From Ctena decussata (taxonomy: Eukaryota; Mollusca; Bivalvia; Lucinida; Lucinidae): a DNA stretch of 64,000 bases. Position 1 is the stretch's first letter. Every line of letters begins with the position of its first letter. The notes under the pieces were generated by a model. That model was not told where the DNA came from. It made no database searches and was given only the letters and a program-made list of their open reading frames with translations. Location of the stretch: assembly GCA_963989385.1 (NCBI GenBank), contig OZ022511.1, positions 23,616,503 to 23,680,502 of the forward strand. The letters run 5' to 3'. Positions 36,442 through 48,445 of this stretch are shown here, piece after piece. The translations under genes and the position numbers were made by a program.

Positions 36442-37652
36442 AATGTCCCCCACCAGCCCATTTCCCATCCCCTCTAATGAATTAAAAGCCTGAAGAAGTA
36501 AAATATCTAGTCAAGTTTGGAGAAAATCCATCCACTGGTTCTAAAGATATCCTACATAGATGACTATGACCTTGAAAATGAGGTCAAGGTCACCAAAATC
36601 TAATCACCGCTTAAACTTGTCCCACTGATGTATCCATGCAAGTTTGGTGAAATTCCATTCATTGGTTCAGGAGATATAGTGGGTACAAGAAATTGTCCTC
36701 TAAGTCCTCCAGTGACCTTGAAAAATGAGGTCAAGGTCACCGAAATCTAATCAGCTCTTAAACTTGTCCCAATGATGTATCCCTGCAAGTTTGGTGAAAC
36801 TGCATCCATTGGTTCAGGAGATATAGTGGGTACAAGAAACTGTCATCCAAGTCCTCCAGTGACCTTGAAAATGAGGTCAAGGTCACCAAAATCTAATGAG
36901 CTCTTAAACTTGCCCCAGTGATATATCCATGCAAGTTTGGAGAAATTCCATTCATTGGTTCAGGAGATATAGTGGGTACAAGAAATTGTCATCTAAGTCC
37001 TCCAGTGACCTTGAAAATGAGGTCAAGGTCACCACCATCTAAGCAGCTATTAAACTTGTCCCAATAATGTATCCATGCAAGTTCAGTGAAATTCCATTTA
37101 TTGGTTCAGGAGATATAGTGGGTACAAGAAATTGTCATCTAAGTCCTCCAGTGACCTTGAAAATGAGGTCAAGGTCACTAAAACCTAATCACCTCTTAAA
37201 CTTGTCTCAATCATGTATCCATGCCAGATTGGTGAAATTCCATTCACTGGTTCAGGAGATATAGTGGGCACAAGAAATTGTCCTCTAAGTCCTCCAGTGA
37301 CCTTGAAAATGAGGTCAAGGTCACCAAAACCTAATCACCTCTTAAACTTGTCCCAATGATGTATCCATGCCAGTTTAGTGAAATTCCATCCATCGGTTCA
37401 GGGAATATACTGGTAACAAGAAATTATCATTTAAATCATCCAGTGACCTTGAAAATGAGGTCAAGGTCACCAAAATCTAATCAGCTCTTAAACTTGTCCC
37501 AATGATGTATCCATGCAAGTTTGGTGAAATTCCATCCATTGGTTCAAGAGATATCGCGCACGCAAGAAATCTGTCACGCCGACGCTGACGCCGACGCCCG
37601 GGATCCGCACTGAAAACAATATGTCCCCCTCACCTTTGGTGGGGGGACATAA
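36442..37652. mobile_element. TIR element built of 146-bp tandem repeats
   Basis: Termini AATGTCCCCCACCA and TGGTGGGGGGACATAA are inverted repeats. The interior is an array of about seven units of 146-147 bp, then a GACGCCGACGC-rich stretch and a terminal hairpin. No coding sequence is seen, so it is non-autonomous. Confidence 0.8.
36567..37469. repeat. Seven-unit 146-bp tandem array with nuclear-receptor half-sites
   Basis: The motif TGACCTTGAAAATGAGGTCA, continuing into AGGTCA, recurs at 36567, 36713, 36860, 37006, 37152, 37298 and 37444, spaced 146 or 147 bp. Each copy pairs TGACCTTGA with TCAAGGTCA, the inverted extended half-site bound by ERR or SF-1 type receptors. Binding here is not shown. 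Confidence 0.9.
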
Positions 37653-38315
37653 TTATATTAACAACATGTCCGCATGAAAATACGCAGGTGTTTGTTGAAA
37701 TTTTGTCAATTTGACAAAATTTCAATACGCACCTGCGTATAGGTAGCTACGCCCTTGCATGGCACTATTGTTCTGCATTACAGAAATAATCATTAGGTAT
37801 GCATGTTATAGTTTATATTTTTATTGATGAAAGAAAAATAAAGACTAAATTAGTCATATACTACCTTGAACTTGGCCAAATTTTGGGAACCTAGAACTCC
37901 ATTTTTCTTCATCAGAAATATAACCTTTTTGCATAATCCATGAAATAATGCAGTCGAAATGTATTTTATTCAACAAAAGGTCATTAAATACTAATTTTTA
38001 TGGTTTAAAGAACCCCATCCAACTTCTTTATACTAGTACACCACACAATAACAGTCAGGAGTACATTTTATCTACCTATGTAAACTTGCCTGCAAAACTA
38101 CCCCTCATGTATACTAGCCATAAGTTCTAACCGTCCATTTACGTTTTATCGAGTTTCTTCAAATTCAAAACAATCTTACAGATCTATTTACATCCCCAAA
38201 TAGGCGGATGTGTAAGTCCAGTTAGCCATCAAAAGGTTTGACATAATTATTAACATATCATCCAGAATGCGCCAATGTACTCATAAACCTTACTTTAAGA
38301 TATCCAATTTACATG

Positions 38316-39532
38316 AGCAAACCACTTCATTACTAAAGCAAATGACTAAAGAAACAGATTTATGTAGAAATGAACATTCTTCCTGCACGACAGTGGTCGC
38401 TTTGGATCAAAATGTTAAAACTTAACTCACCACTCAATGTAAATTCTTGTTAATTTTGAAAATGGCGGTTCCCGTATTCATCTGTGCCTCTTGGATACAG
38501 TATACTGAATAATGCTGAACCTTTAAGTGGTATGGTTTACCGACATACTCGCCAATGAACTGTGAGACTGCTGATAACATTGAGGAAAAATAATAAAAAG
38601 TAAGCGGTCGATTAACTCTTTTGGATATTTGGATAGTGTTATACATGCCAGTCGCTATCAGATGAGTGTTGGGTGCTATCCAATAAGCAGAAATAGTGAG
38701 CTTGTGAAATAAATTTCGAAAATTTTTCATCCCAGCTGTGTTAGATCACGGATTACACTATATATTGGTCAAAAAAAAAAACAAAAAAAAAAACAATACA
38801 GTGTTTCTGATGAAGGAAACTGGAGTTCTGCATTCTAAAATTTGGCAAAGATCAAGGTAATATCTGATTAATTTAATAGATATTTAGTTTTGATTTAACA
38901 AAAAAAAATGTGTTCTATAATATGCATTTTTTATGATTATTTCTGTAATTCAGAACGAAAGTAAATACATGTATTGTTCTTGACCGACTCCAAAATTCAT
39001 AGAAACCATATATTTTTGCCATCATGTCATTTTACATGAAATGCACAACGGTCACAACGATTGCCTGTAGAGAGTGTACATTCATTTGCCTCCGATTGTA
39101 TATATGTCTGTTCTAGTTAAGAAACTGAACTACACAAACATGTCACTGTTTCTTTTATTCTTTTGTTGAATCACAAATTTTGGCAGTCTTGCATACGGGT
39201 TTACAATAGTAAACAAATACATTTACTATCCAATCCTTTTGTGTGAAAACTTAGCCATATTAAGCCCAGCTGCCATATAGCATGCAGTTAACAATACGAC
39301 GACCAAGTGTCTTTCTCCGCAAACACATTTACTCCGTTCCAATAAATGCGACAAAACAAGAAGCGTGGCGATTCCAACACTGCCAACAAAAGAGCCAATC
39401 GAAATAATTCATTAGATTATATCTAAAACAAAAAAGCAAATTGTACGGCCAAAAAATGCTAAAATGCTATTTTTCGATTAAGCAAAAAAGTGACTAATGT
39501 ATTCTCTAGAATGCATAAAAAAGAATTTTAAA
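38316..39532. other. Single-copy AT-rich stretch, no gene proven
   Basis: Begins where unit 4 ends. A minus-strand ORF of 98 codons (38434-38730) lies here but I do not recognise it and see no start context or exon partners. Confidence 0.5.
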
Positions 39533-39770
39533 TGAGCCGCGACGCGAGAAAACCAACAATGTGGTTGTGCGCCCAGCGCAGACTCAGATCAGCCTGGGCA
39601 TCCTCCCAGTCTGATCAGAGTCTTTGCTGTCCGCATGAAGGTAGCTTAGACCCTGGGCTACCCTTTGAGCGCTTTGAAAAGACTCATCTCAAATCGGGCG
39701 GATGCTCATGCTGATCTAAGTCTGCACTGGGCGCACGACCACTTTGTTGGTTTTCTCGTGTCGCGGCTCA
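39533..39770. mobile_element. Foldback MITE F1, copy 16, outside the array
   Basis: Intact foldback in single-copy sequence. Flanks TTTTAA occur on both sides, a possible short duplication. Confidence 0.87.
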
Positions 39771-39864
39771 TTTTAATTGATTATTCTGGTAATTTTGCTC
39801 ATTTTTACGTGACATCTAGTACTGTCCAATGCAAATCGGACGACGAATGTTTCATGAAAATAAC

Positions 39865-39902
39865 TAGTTTGACCAATCGGGCAGATTTGACCAATCGGGC
39901 AG
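39865..39902. repeat. Short tandem duplication
   Basis: TTTGACCAATCGGGCAG occurs twice in a row. Confidence 0.8.
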
Positions 39903-40768
39903 TGTGCCCAGAGTATGCAATGTCTTTCGAACCTTTTCGTGCAACGCCGAACGTATATTTTCATGGATAATGACAAGAAAAGATCTAAGAATTACCCAGA
40001 AGTCGCATCCAACTCTTTGTGCAGATAGCTCGGTCTCTGCATTTGTAACTAATGCTATTTGACAAATACAAGCATAAACCAAGCGCCACGTTACAGAAAA
40101 GATACATCTGCCAAGTTAAGTACCATTTTCTATGCTGCCAAAAGTCCTAGTACACACATACACACCATGGAATGTAATAAAAATCTTTGTTCCATCTTCA
40201 GAAAATTACAATAATTAATTGCCCTCCTCAGTCCTTTCATAACTTTAGGAAGGGTTTTCACGAACAAAATGCTTTTAATGCTCGAGAGTGTACAATGTTT
40301 TCTTGTATGTATAAGTATCGCACTGATCTGAGAAAACTTTACTAAATGACGTTTAACACCATTTTCATTTATGACAAACTGGGCTTAAAATAGCTAAGTT
40401 TCAAACTGCGATTTTTCAAGGACGCGTCGTTCACTCAAAAAGTAGCGTTCAGTTCACACTTTGAAACATCAAAACTCAGTATTTCAATTTGATCACGATT
40501 TTATGTCATTCGTGTAAAACATCACCCGCAGTATTTATCGCATGGTACCTATACAGTAAAATCGCAGTTTTTGAAGCACACATAGGGTTTGCCTTTGACA
40601 AGTGGATTGCAAATATATAAAAAGCTGCCCTAGTAGAAAAAAACAACAGGGGATAATAAAATCTCAAACAGAGCTCTAAGCTCATCAACAATATGTAAAA
40701 TAACATACTACACTAGCAACGCCAACAGAAACAGTGCTTTTAAACATGTGCAAAAAAATAAAATTTGC

Positions 40769-40806
40769 TTCCATATCAGCAGTCTTGTCAGACTGCTGGT
40801 ATGGAA
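40769..40806. repeat. 17-bp-stem hairpin
   Basis: TTCCATATCAGCAGTCT and its complement around a 4-nt loop, one wobble. Too short for a precursor; no role known. Confidence 0.5.
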
Positions 40807-43058
40807 ACAAATTTAATTGTACCATGCTACAATAAGCAATCTATTGATCAAATCTATCGGCCATGAAGAATATGTTGTGAAAATCACAGACTGATCTGTT
40901 CAGTCCTCTCAAACACAAGCACGCTGATCCGAGCATTGACAGTTACAGCAGAGCTCCAGATAAGGTGGCTATGGTGATAATCCTTGGATAATTTCTTGTT
41001 TCTTCATAAAACCGCATGTTGTGGCCACTCATAAGACCCGCCTCTAGACAATTCTTCGACTTGCTGATGGGTGCCACATTATGTATTCAGGTCATGTGAA
41101 CAGAAGTTATCTAAAAACTATCTCAATATCCTTTCCTTTAGCCTCTGCCGTCCGCACTTGTCACAACACTTTTTTCTATTGGCGTGGCTTACATGTAAAA
41201 TAACATACTAAACGGAAAATAGTCAGTCTATTCACCACCAATGAACACCAACGGTCCAAATGAGCATATGTATAACACAATGACCTTCACAGCGTCTCAG
41301 TTTTAGGTATCAACAAAACTATACTATTTGTCACCTTTCTAATCTTTCTGTTTTTGCATAATTATGTCACTTGCTTTGTAGATTTTTATCAACTTCGGGT
41401 GGCTTTTTCGCAGCAGAAACGGAATAACAGGGGTGTACCCGGTAATGCTAGCCATTCATGTCACTTTAATAAACAAATCATCGCTTTCAAACGTTTGGCC
41501 AAAACTGCTACATGTTAAAAAATATCTACGTATTTACACATACATCACTTAAAAAATAAACTCCCCGAATAATTAGGAATAATAATTTACATATGAAATA
41601 TGGTACAAAAATCAATAATTTTATAAATACACTAACAGACATCGTACATCCTTACATAAACGTCAAACAGATATTCAGCATTCTGTGATTCTGATGTTGT
41701 CTGTATGTTTCGATGAATTATAAGACCTGTCGTATCATTACAAAATGTTCTTGATGAAATGAGATGCCACGCTATTTTACATCAACTGAGTACACACTAT
41801 ACACTCGCACACATTGATATTCGGGTCTCTCACCATATTAATGGCAATTTTCGTAAAACAACACACATATATTTTCAGCATTTGTAAATCCATTAAAACG
41901 ATTTCAACGTGTAACTGGCTTCAAACTTATGCAGAACCGAAAAGCCAGAACAACTACAAAATTTTCTGAAAACTCTGCATCTGCAAGCATGACGCCACTA
42001 CGTATTTCAACTGTTGATCGAAACTAGTCAGATTTTAATGGAAAAACAAATGGCTTGTCTCTTTATCCGATTTTGCAGCAAAATCTCAAGCCTGGGTAAG
42101 TCTAAACAAGAATTTGAGGTAATAATTCACGCTTGCTACTACCACAAAACACTGTCAAAGGGTATTCACACTTTTTTGTCTCGAAGTCGCTGTTTCTTTC
42201 CAAGATGACTCATTGCGACAGTCTGTGAGTTCAGGAAGATTATATCCGATTTGGTGTTATCATAATAAGGCAGGTATCCATGTGTTAACATTTTCTAGCA
42301 CTTCTTTGCAGTTAACTTATCTTTTTCGGTATGTTTCCATTTCTTCGGGTATCACTGGAAAGGGACGTTTGCGCAATTAGTTTTTGCATACGAGCGAAAT
42401 TAAAAGAGCTTCACTAAAGCCTGCTAGATAAACTTAAATTTAAATGTAGTTAAACAAAAACTGACGTAATAATAGACTTTAAAAGAGCTACATGTATATG
42501 TTAACACACGTCATGCAACACCTTCGCTAGATTACTAAACACACTATTTGCATTTAGCAAAAATCCGTGCATAACATAAACTAATTAGATAAAATAGCAA
42601 ATTAAATCAATATTACTACTACATGTTTGTTTCTTACTGATTATAAAAACAAACACACGAAAAACACCAATGATTATATTAAGAAACACTTATCTATGCC
42701 AATCACAACCTACACATTCTGTTAAACAATCTTATCGCAACTACATATCTAGAAGCACAGAGGCAGCACAGAAAACCTTGACACCTACAGGACCTAAACG
42801 TTTAGCATATAATTCACAATTAACAATACTTCATTAAACATAATCCAGTGGATTCCCGAACAATTTCTATTTGAAATACACCATATCACTACAACATATT
42901 TTACAAAGTCCATTTCTATGCTTAGTTGCTTTTCATCATGTTGTTAATGGAAACATTTCTGTTCTTCTTGCAATTTCCAACTAAAGTCGATGTAGGCTGC
43001 TTCCGGGGAGGAGCTTTTGAGTGATTGACAGCTTAGGTTCTATACATTGCATCTCCGT

Positions 43059-43117
43059 TCAGAAGAAGCCAGGATAGTCTGAAATCCAAATGGACTTTCT
43101 TTTAGGACCAGCACATC
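43059..43117 (-). CDS. Possible alternative SERCA C-terminal exon (speculative)
   Basis: On the minus strand a good polypyrimidine acceptor ending GTGTCTTAG is followed by 59 nt to a TGA stop. Joined to the internal donor of the last known exon at 51747, the frame reads on after KFTD as GCAGPKRKSIWISDYPGFF and stops. The local base composition is visibly less AT-rich than its surroundings. Support is limited to splice signals, phase and composition. I do not recognise the 19-residue tail from the family, and the distance of 8.6 kb is long. It could equally be chance or an exon of another gene. Confidence 0.25.
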
Positions 43118-44673
43118 CTAAGACACCAGGTACACAAAGGTCAGAATAAAGCTGTAGCATGATGTAGGTGCAACAGATGCTTGTCAAGCAATTAGCAAAG
43201 CAAAGACTTAGGAGTAAGACTTCAGGGTACCAGGGTTAACAAGATAAGGCTGTCATTACTTTTTTCATATATTATTAAACTATAGTGTTTCCTTTTAGGA
43301 TTACTTTGTGTGATTCTTGGTAATGTGTGATCTAGCGCCAGCTGTCCTGAAAACGCTATAATTATCTGTGTTTACATTATGTTAAATATGTTTTGTAAGT
43401 AAGTCTAAACTATATATGTGCGCGTTGTTAGCAGCTTGCTCTCAATAATCTATGAAATCTAATCTGCTACTGAACTGTGTTATATGTATATCATTTGCCA
43501 TCTATGCAAACGTTCAGTATACTTCTATTTATATGAACTATTTATGCCCCTGTTTAGCATGCATTATACCAAAATCAGAGAAAACAAACATGCATATAGT
43601 CAAGAGGAAAGGTTACGAAATTATTGATTGAAAGAAGTACATGCAGATAAAAATTTCGGACTCTGATCGCACACACAATCTTCTCCAGTAATGTTCATCA
43701 GAAGTGTTTAATGATAAAGCCAGTATGTTTTCTTCTTGTGATTTTCGTTCTTTCTATATCAGTTAGTCTGTGTCTAAAGGTTCTTTCGATAAATTCTCCT
43801 CTAAGACCATTGCTATTTGGAACCATCTTTGTTCTACTCGAAGCCGGTTTAAAAGAGTGTCCAAAACATGCGATCATAGAGAAACAGAAATGCAACCCAA
43901 AACAATAATCAAAAAATACACCGTCATCTGGCGCTATTTAAATTTCATTGGTAATAGGTGAACTTCACTCATTTTCTACGAAAGACAAAAAATGACGACT
44001 TCCAACTAGCCCATCTTCGTGTAAACGACTACAAGAACACAATATGGCAATATGTGTTACATCGAGCTAATTTAACTTCATAATTTTTTATCACTGCTTC
44101 ATAGTGCAAACAAATTTTGTATTTGCAGTATAGACACAAAAACTCACATTTTTGCATCCGTTTTTTTTTTTTTTTTCTTACTTTTCATTCTGTTTACTCT
44201 ATGATCGCATTTTCAGTTTAATTATTGAACAGACAATCAATGTGTCCTAATGCACTATTCATATAAAAACATTACGTTTTAGACGATAGCATTAGCAAAT
44301 ATAAATTAACGAATAAAATGCTTAGGGTTTTTATGATATTTTCTCCGCGCTGCATATAACATTGTATATGTGACTTTGTACATTCATACACAACTTACAT
44401 CTCAAGCGGTATTCTTACATGCCAAAAAGACGAAACCAATGTGAGAATTTTACCGGCCTGACTGATACGACTATTTTCTTGTGTTATATACATGATATTT
44501 GAAGTTCAATTTCAATCAGCAAATAAGCTGACGAGTAGGAAAGTCAATGTCTACGTTTGTCTAATATGCCAGGACGTGTATTTCCTTAGAATAACAACAT
44601 AACCATGCATTTCAAGATAGTGTTTACATAAACTAAACTATTTTTAATTAGCATTTAAATTAAACCAGGCCCA
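43118..44673. other. Single-copy stretch, no gene seen
   Basis: Nothing beyond AT-rich DNA and a 65-codon ORF (43711-43908) with a hydrophobic start, not recognised. Confidence 0.5.
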
Positions 44674-44809
44674 GAGGATATAAAACTTGAGTCAATTCTC
44701 AAACTCAAAATAAAGCACACTAATTGGCTGCTTCCGAGCACGTGCTCGGAAGCAGCCAATCAGTGTGCTTTATTTTGAGTTTGAGAGTATTCTCAAGTTT
44801 TATAACCTC
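44674..44809. mobile_element. 136-bp palindromic MITE
   Basis: Palindrome around CTTCCGAGCAC|GTGCTCGGAAG, arms running out to GAGGATATAAAACTTGAG and its complement. The ORFs crossing it on both strands result from its symmetry. Confidence 0.85.
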
Positions 44810-47011
44810 AAACCCAGGATTATACATGCAATACAAGAGAGAGACTTTAGTCAAGAAAAGTAAAGCATGCATAATAACAGTAGTTAAGGAAAATAACAAA
44901 GTTATGGAACTAAAAAAAAAATCATTCTGTAAATTACATATCATACCTTTAGCACAAAAACTCAGTAAGCTCAATAAGGTGTATATAGGACAGTTACTGA
45001 CGTTTGTGCTAAAGAGACTATATAATCTATTAGAATCGTTAACAACAGAACTTCGCAATCGACTGGAAATACTAAGAAATTATCCTATAAAGTAGTCAAC
45101 ACGTACAAGACGGATTTAATTATTTTCACCTCACTGATACAGAATAACAACTAAAATGTTAAACTGCTGCATTACCTTCTGTTATAAATCCACTGTGATT
45201 TGCATGTAAATGATTTAAATATATATCAGAAGGTACGTAGCTACACATAGTATATACAGCAAAATGTATGACATTGTACACTTTAGTCCTTTATTTTCAT
45301 ATCAAATTTTATTAGTTTAATGCTTACAGAAACCTAGTTTCTTAGTTTCAACTTTATGATCATGTACACCGCTGCAGAGTTTAAAGTTATGCAACTTAGA
45401 TTATTTTTTTTTTAATTTTATGGCTTTGTTGGGGAAAATCATTATACTGTATTTCAAATAATTCACTGTCATTGAACGGGAAGTAATATCAATTTAGGTA
45501 TGTATGACTTAATCCACTTATTTCATTTTTCTTATTTGGTTATTCTGTCTTCCGTTCACGATTTGCAGGTGCTGCTATAAGAAAGAGAATATTTTAGTTT
45601 TGGTGGCAAAAAATAAACGCATGTATATTATGCAATATTTTTCTTCATGGGAAGCAGTTTGTCTCACACAATGCAAAACACACATTAAATCATTTGCTTA
45701 CGAGTCTAAAAGCCGTGATAATACAGAAGACAGTTAACTGAGATACTTCAGGGTTTAAAATCGCTGTGGTTGACTGGGAGGGGATATATAGCAACTATAG
45801 GTGTTCACACTTTCAGCAGTAGGAAGCAAATATTTCAAGGGCATTGCAGTCCGGCACTGATCATTTTACTGGAGCTTAAATTAAATGTTGGATACAAAAA
45901 CAATATCTTCATAGATTTGAATCTGATGTGCAACTAAATTTCTATAAGGTAGATCTGTTTGTATTTTCTACTATTCAGAAAACTATGAAACCATATATAA
46001 AACAAAGAATTAAATACTTGAGAATAATTATTTGTTTGAGAAAATCTGAAGATTCTGTTGAAAGAATTTCAGATTCTAAAATCATTTAAAACTTGGCTGA
46101 GCATGGCATACACTGTATACCATGCTCCGATACCAATGACATCAAATATGTTACCATATCAACTAAGAGCTCATACTGATATCAAAGTGAAATTCTGCCA
46201 AGGTATTAGGCACAAAAGTTGGTAATTCCATAGTTGCTATAGTAACAGATCTAAGATGTCATCTCACTTATAATTCGAGAGGAGCATGGAATACACACTC
46301 CTCTCGGATTATAAGTGAGATGATATCTGAAATCTTTACAATGAAAAAAATTGATTTTCTCACACCTATCATTCATTCTCAAATGATCTAATTCTCTGTT
46401 ATAAAATTTTCCAAAAGCGCCAATTTTACTAAACAAATTAGGACAAACTGTCTCCATAAAATGATCAACAACTTTGCAAAGGTCTTGATACAGTCTGATG
46501 TGATAGATAACAAACTCATGCTACTCATTATTTTTAATATAAAACATTTTGGTTCACATCTGATCTACAATCACACACTAGACATGCATATCCTAATGAA
46601 CATACAGAATGAAATGTTTAGCAAGGTTTCTGAAAGTACATCTTTTTTAGTAAAATATTTATAAATGGAGAGAAATGACACACCAAACTGAAAAGGTCAT
46701 GTTTGAGTATTTTTACTGCTTTCTCGTAGCCTTGCTGAAATAAAAGAGCAAATTCATACTGTAAGCTTGTATGGTCAGTTGGTCACACCTGATGCATCTT
46801 CCAAGCTGACTGTTTTCAGGCTAGTGTCTGACTTGCATTTGTTTATCTTTTTTTCAGAACTCCATAAGCTGAAGTTTCAATAGTTACCAGCAAATTATGG
46901 AACAACGTTAAACCTACGTAAGTACCTCACTGTTTTGTATAATGCATTCAATTCCGTCAGCAATTAAAGTGTAAGGGTACACATTCCTGCTTTTACACCA
47001 TCTTTACAGAG
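44810..47011. other. Single-copy stretch with one strong hairpin
   Basis: AT-rich, no exon signals that I trust. Apart from the hairpin at 46254-46328 and a weaker one near 46100-46128 I see nothing. Confidence 0.5.
46254..46328. ncRNA. 75-nt hairpin, 31-bp stem (possible small-RNA precursor)
   Basis: Arms AGATGTCATCTCACTTATAA... and ...TTATAAGTGAGATGATATCT pair over 31 positions, the only two differences being G:U wobbles if the plus strand is transcribed. The loop is about 13 nt. It may be a miRNA-like precursor or a short MITE; I see no conservation data. Confidence 0.3.
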
Positions 47012-47191
47012 GGAAACAACAAGTGTGGCTGCCTGTTTGCTCACCTGGATGACATAACCCTTTTATTTTGGGCCTGATCTTAAATAATTTGCTCCTAGAT
47101 GAGCTAACCCTTTTCTTCAATAGCTGATCCATACTAAGAAAGAAGAAAAAACTGAACGTAGCAGAATTGCTTCCCCTGAAAGTGTACTCTT
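47012..47191. mobile_element. Hairpin MITE H1, old copy
   Basis: Retains TGCCTGTTTGCTCACCTGGA and CCCTGAAAGTGTAC but many differences. Confidence 0.6.
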
Positions 47192-47255
47192 ACACCTTAA
47201 CTTGTGAATAGATGGTTGGGGGCTTTTGTCTTCACTGACAGAAATGCTAAACATA

Positions 47256-47490
47256 TCAGCCACAACATGACAAAACCAACAAATGTATGCCCAGCAAAGA
47301 CTTAGATCAGCCTGGACATCCGCCCAGTCTAAGCAGCCTTTGGCTGTGGGTTTAAAGGGTAGCTAAGTGTCTAAGCCACCTCCATGTCGACAGCGAAGAC
47401 GCTGATCAGACTGGGCAGTTGCCCAGGCTAATCTGAGTCTTTTCTGGGCGCACAGGCCACTTTGTTGGTTTTGTCGTGTTGCAGCCCATA
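47256..47490. mobile_element. Foldback MITE F1, copy 17, diverged
   Basis: Recognisable arms (GCCACAACATGACAAAACC and its partner TTTTGTCGTGTTGCAGCCC) with many changes; an older copy. Confidence 0.75.
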
Positions 47491-48192
47491 TGCATCTTAA
47501 AATTCATGTTTCATTGTAAATAGCAGAGTTTTGTGCATCATTTCAAAATCATCAAAAAATAACATTTTGAAAAGAAAACATGGCTATAGCATTGAGAAAA
47601 TAAAACCAGCTGATAACTGTTAATGACAGACAAAAGCAACTACATCTAATCACAAAGTGTCATGCTGACTATGTGTGCCATCAACTTATTAAAGCTATAT
47701 CCTCAGAGAACAAATAAGCTGTGACACGTGGAGAGGAGCCACACAGCATCTGGAAAGACACTGATCAGCCACTATATCCTGACTTACCATATTTCTTCAG
47801 CTATAAGATGAACCCCCACCCCCCTTAGACAAGTTTTTGAAATTCTGTCGTGGATCCATTTTTTTGCTCTTCCAAAACAATATCAGTGTATAGATTTAAT
47901 CCTGTTTCAGGATTTTGTTTCAACACAGAAGGGATGGGAAAACTGCTCATGAGGAGTAACTATAGAATCTTACACTGAATATCAAAGATCTAGATTTTTT
48001 CGGCTGTTTTGGACAGGAAAACTCCGCATCCTATAACTGAATAAATGCTAGTAAGTCTTCTTTATCTGCTTTACCGATCATGTCAATGCGAACATGGAAG
48101 ACTAAAAATGATGTGCAGGTTAGTTTAAGTCTTCCCTGTTCCCACATGTCAAAAGCACTTTTTGTGTATCACGGCCTATATGCTGCATATTA

Positions 48193-48445
48193 CCAAACCA
48201 TTAACCAACAGAGGTTGAAGCTAATTGTTTCACATCACTGAACCATTTACCAACAGGTTGAGGTTTATTGTTCACATTATGGAACCATTAACCAACAGAG
48301 GTTGAAGCTTATTGTTTCACATTACTGAACCATTTACCAACAGGTTGAGGCTTATTGTTTCACATTACTGAACCATTAACCAACAGAGGTTGAAGCTTAT
48401 TGTTTCACATTACTGAACCATTTACCAACAGAGGCTGAAGCTTAA
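48193..48445. repeat. Minisatellite of about 48-bp units
   Basis: About five units starting ACCATTAACCAACAG or ACCATTTACCAACAG, with forms that alternate GAGGTTGAAG and GTTGAGG, so a two-unit higher-order period. Confidence 0.8.

Larger units (their letters stand above)
36294..37757 (-). mobile_element. hAT-like MITE, reversed, with nested element
   Basis: A separate insertion of the AGGGCGTAGCTA family in the opposite direction. Its two ends are at 36294-36418 and about 37660-37757, split by the 1.2-kb tandem-repeat element. Flanks CATGCCGC and CATGGCAC resemble an old 8-bp duplication; unit 2 has the empty site near 20078. Confidence 0.7.
26934..38315 (+). repeat. Segmental repeat unit 4 (11.4 kb)
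   Basis: Last copy. It lacks the GGACTTCTATG end element and runs into single-copy sequence at about 38315. Private insertions include the 1.49-kb element at 30553, two 333-bp palindromes and a reversed hAT-like element at 36294 with a tandem-repeat element nested inside. Confidence 0.85.
39771..43058. other. Single-copy stretch, no gene seen
   Basis: AT-rich with scattered short ORFs and one short hairpin. If the exon at 43117-43059 is real, its 3' UTR would fall here. Confidence 0.5.

Noticed and set aside
38434..38730. Minus-strand ORF of 98 codons just right of the array
   Set aside because: Fairly protein-like (SAVSQFIGEYVGKPYHL) but no recognised family, no partner exons, and only one copy to judge. 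Left as unproven.
43711..43908. 65-codon ORF with a hydrophobic N-terminus like a signal peptide
   Set aside because: Overlaps ORFs of like size in other frames and on the other strand; AT-rich DNA favours hydrophobic runs. No supporting signal.
44720..45095. ORFs of 112 and 123 codons on opposite strands
   Set aside because: Both begin or end in the palindromic MITE and neither resembles a known protein.
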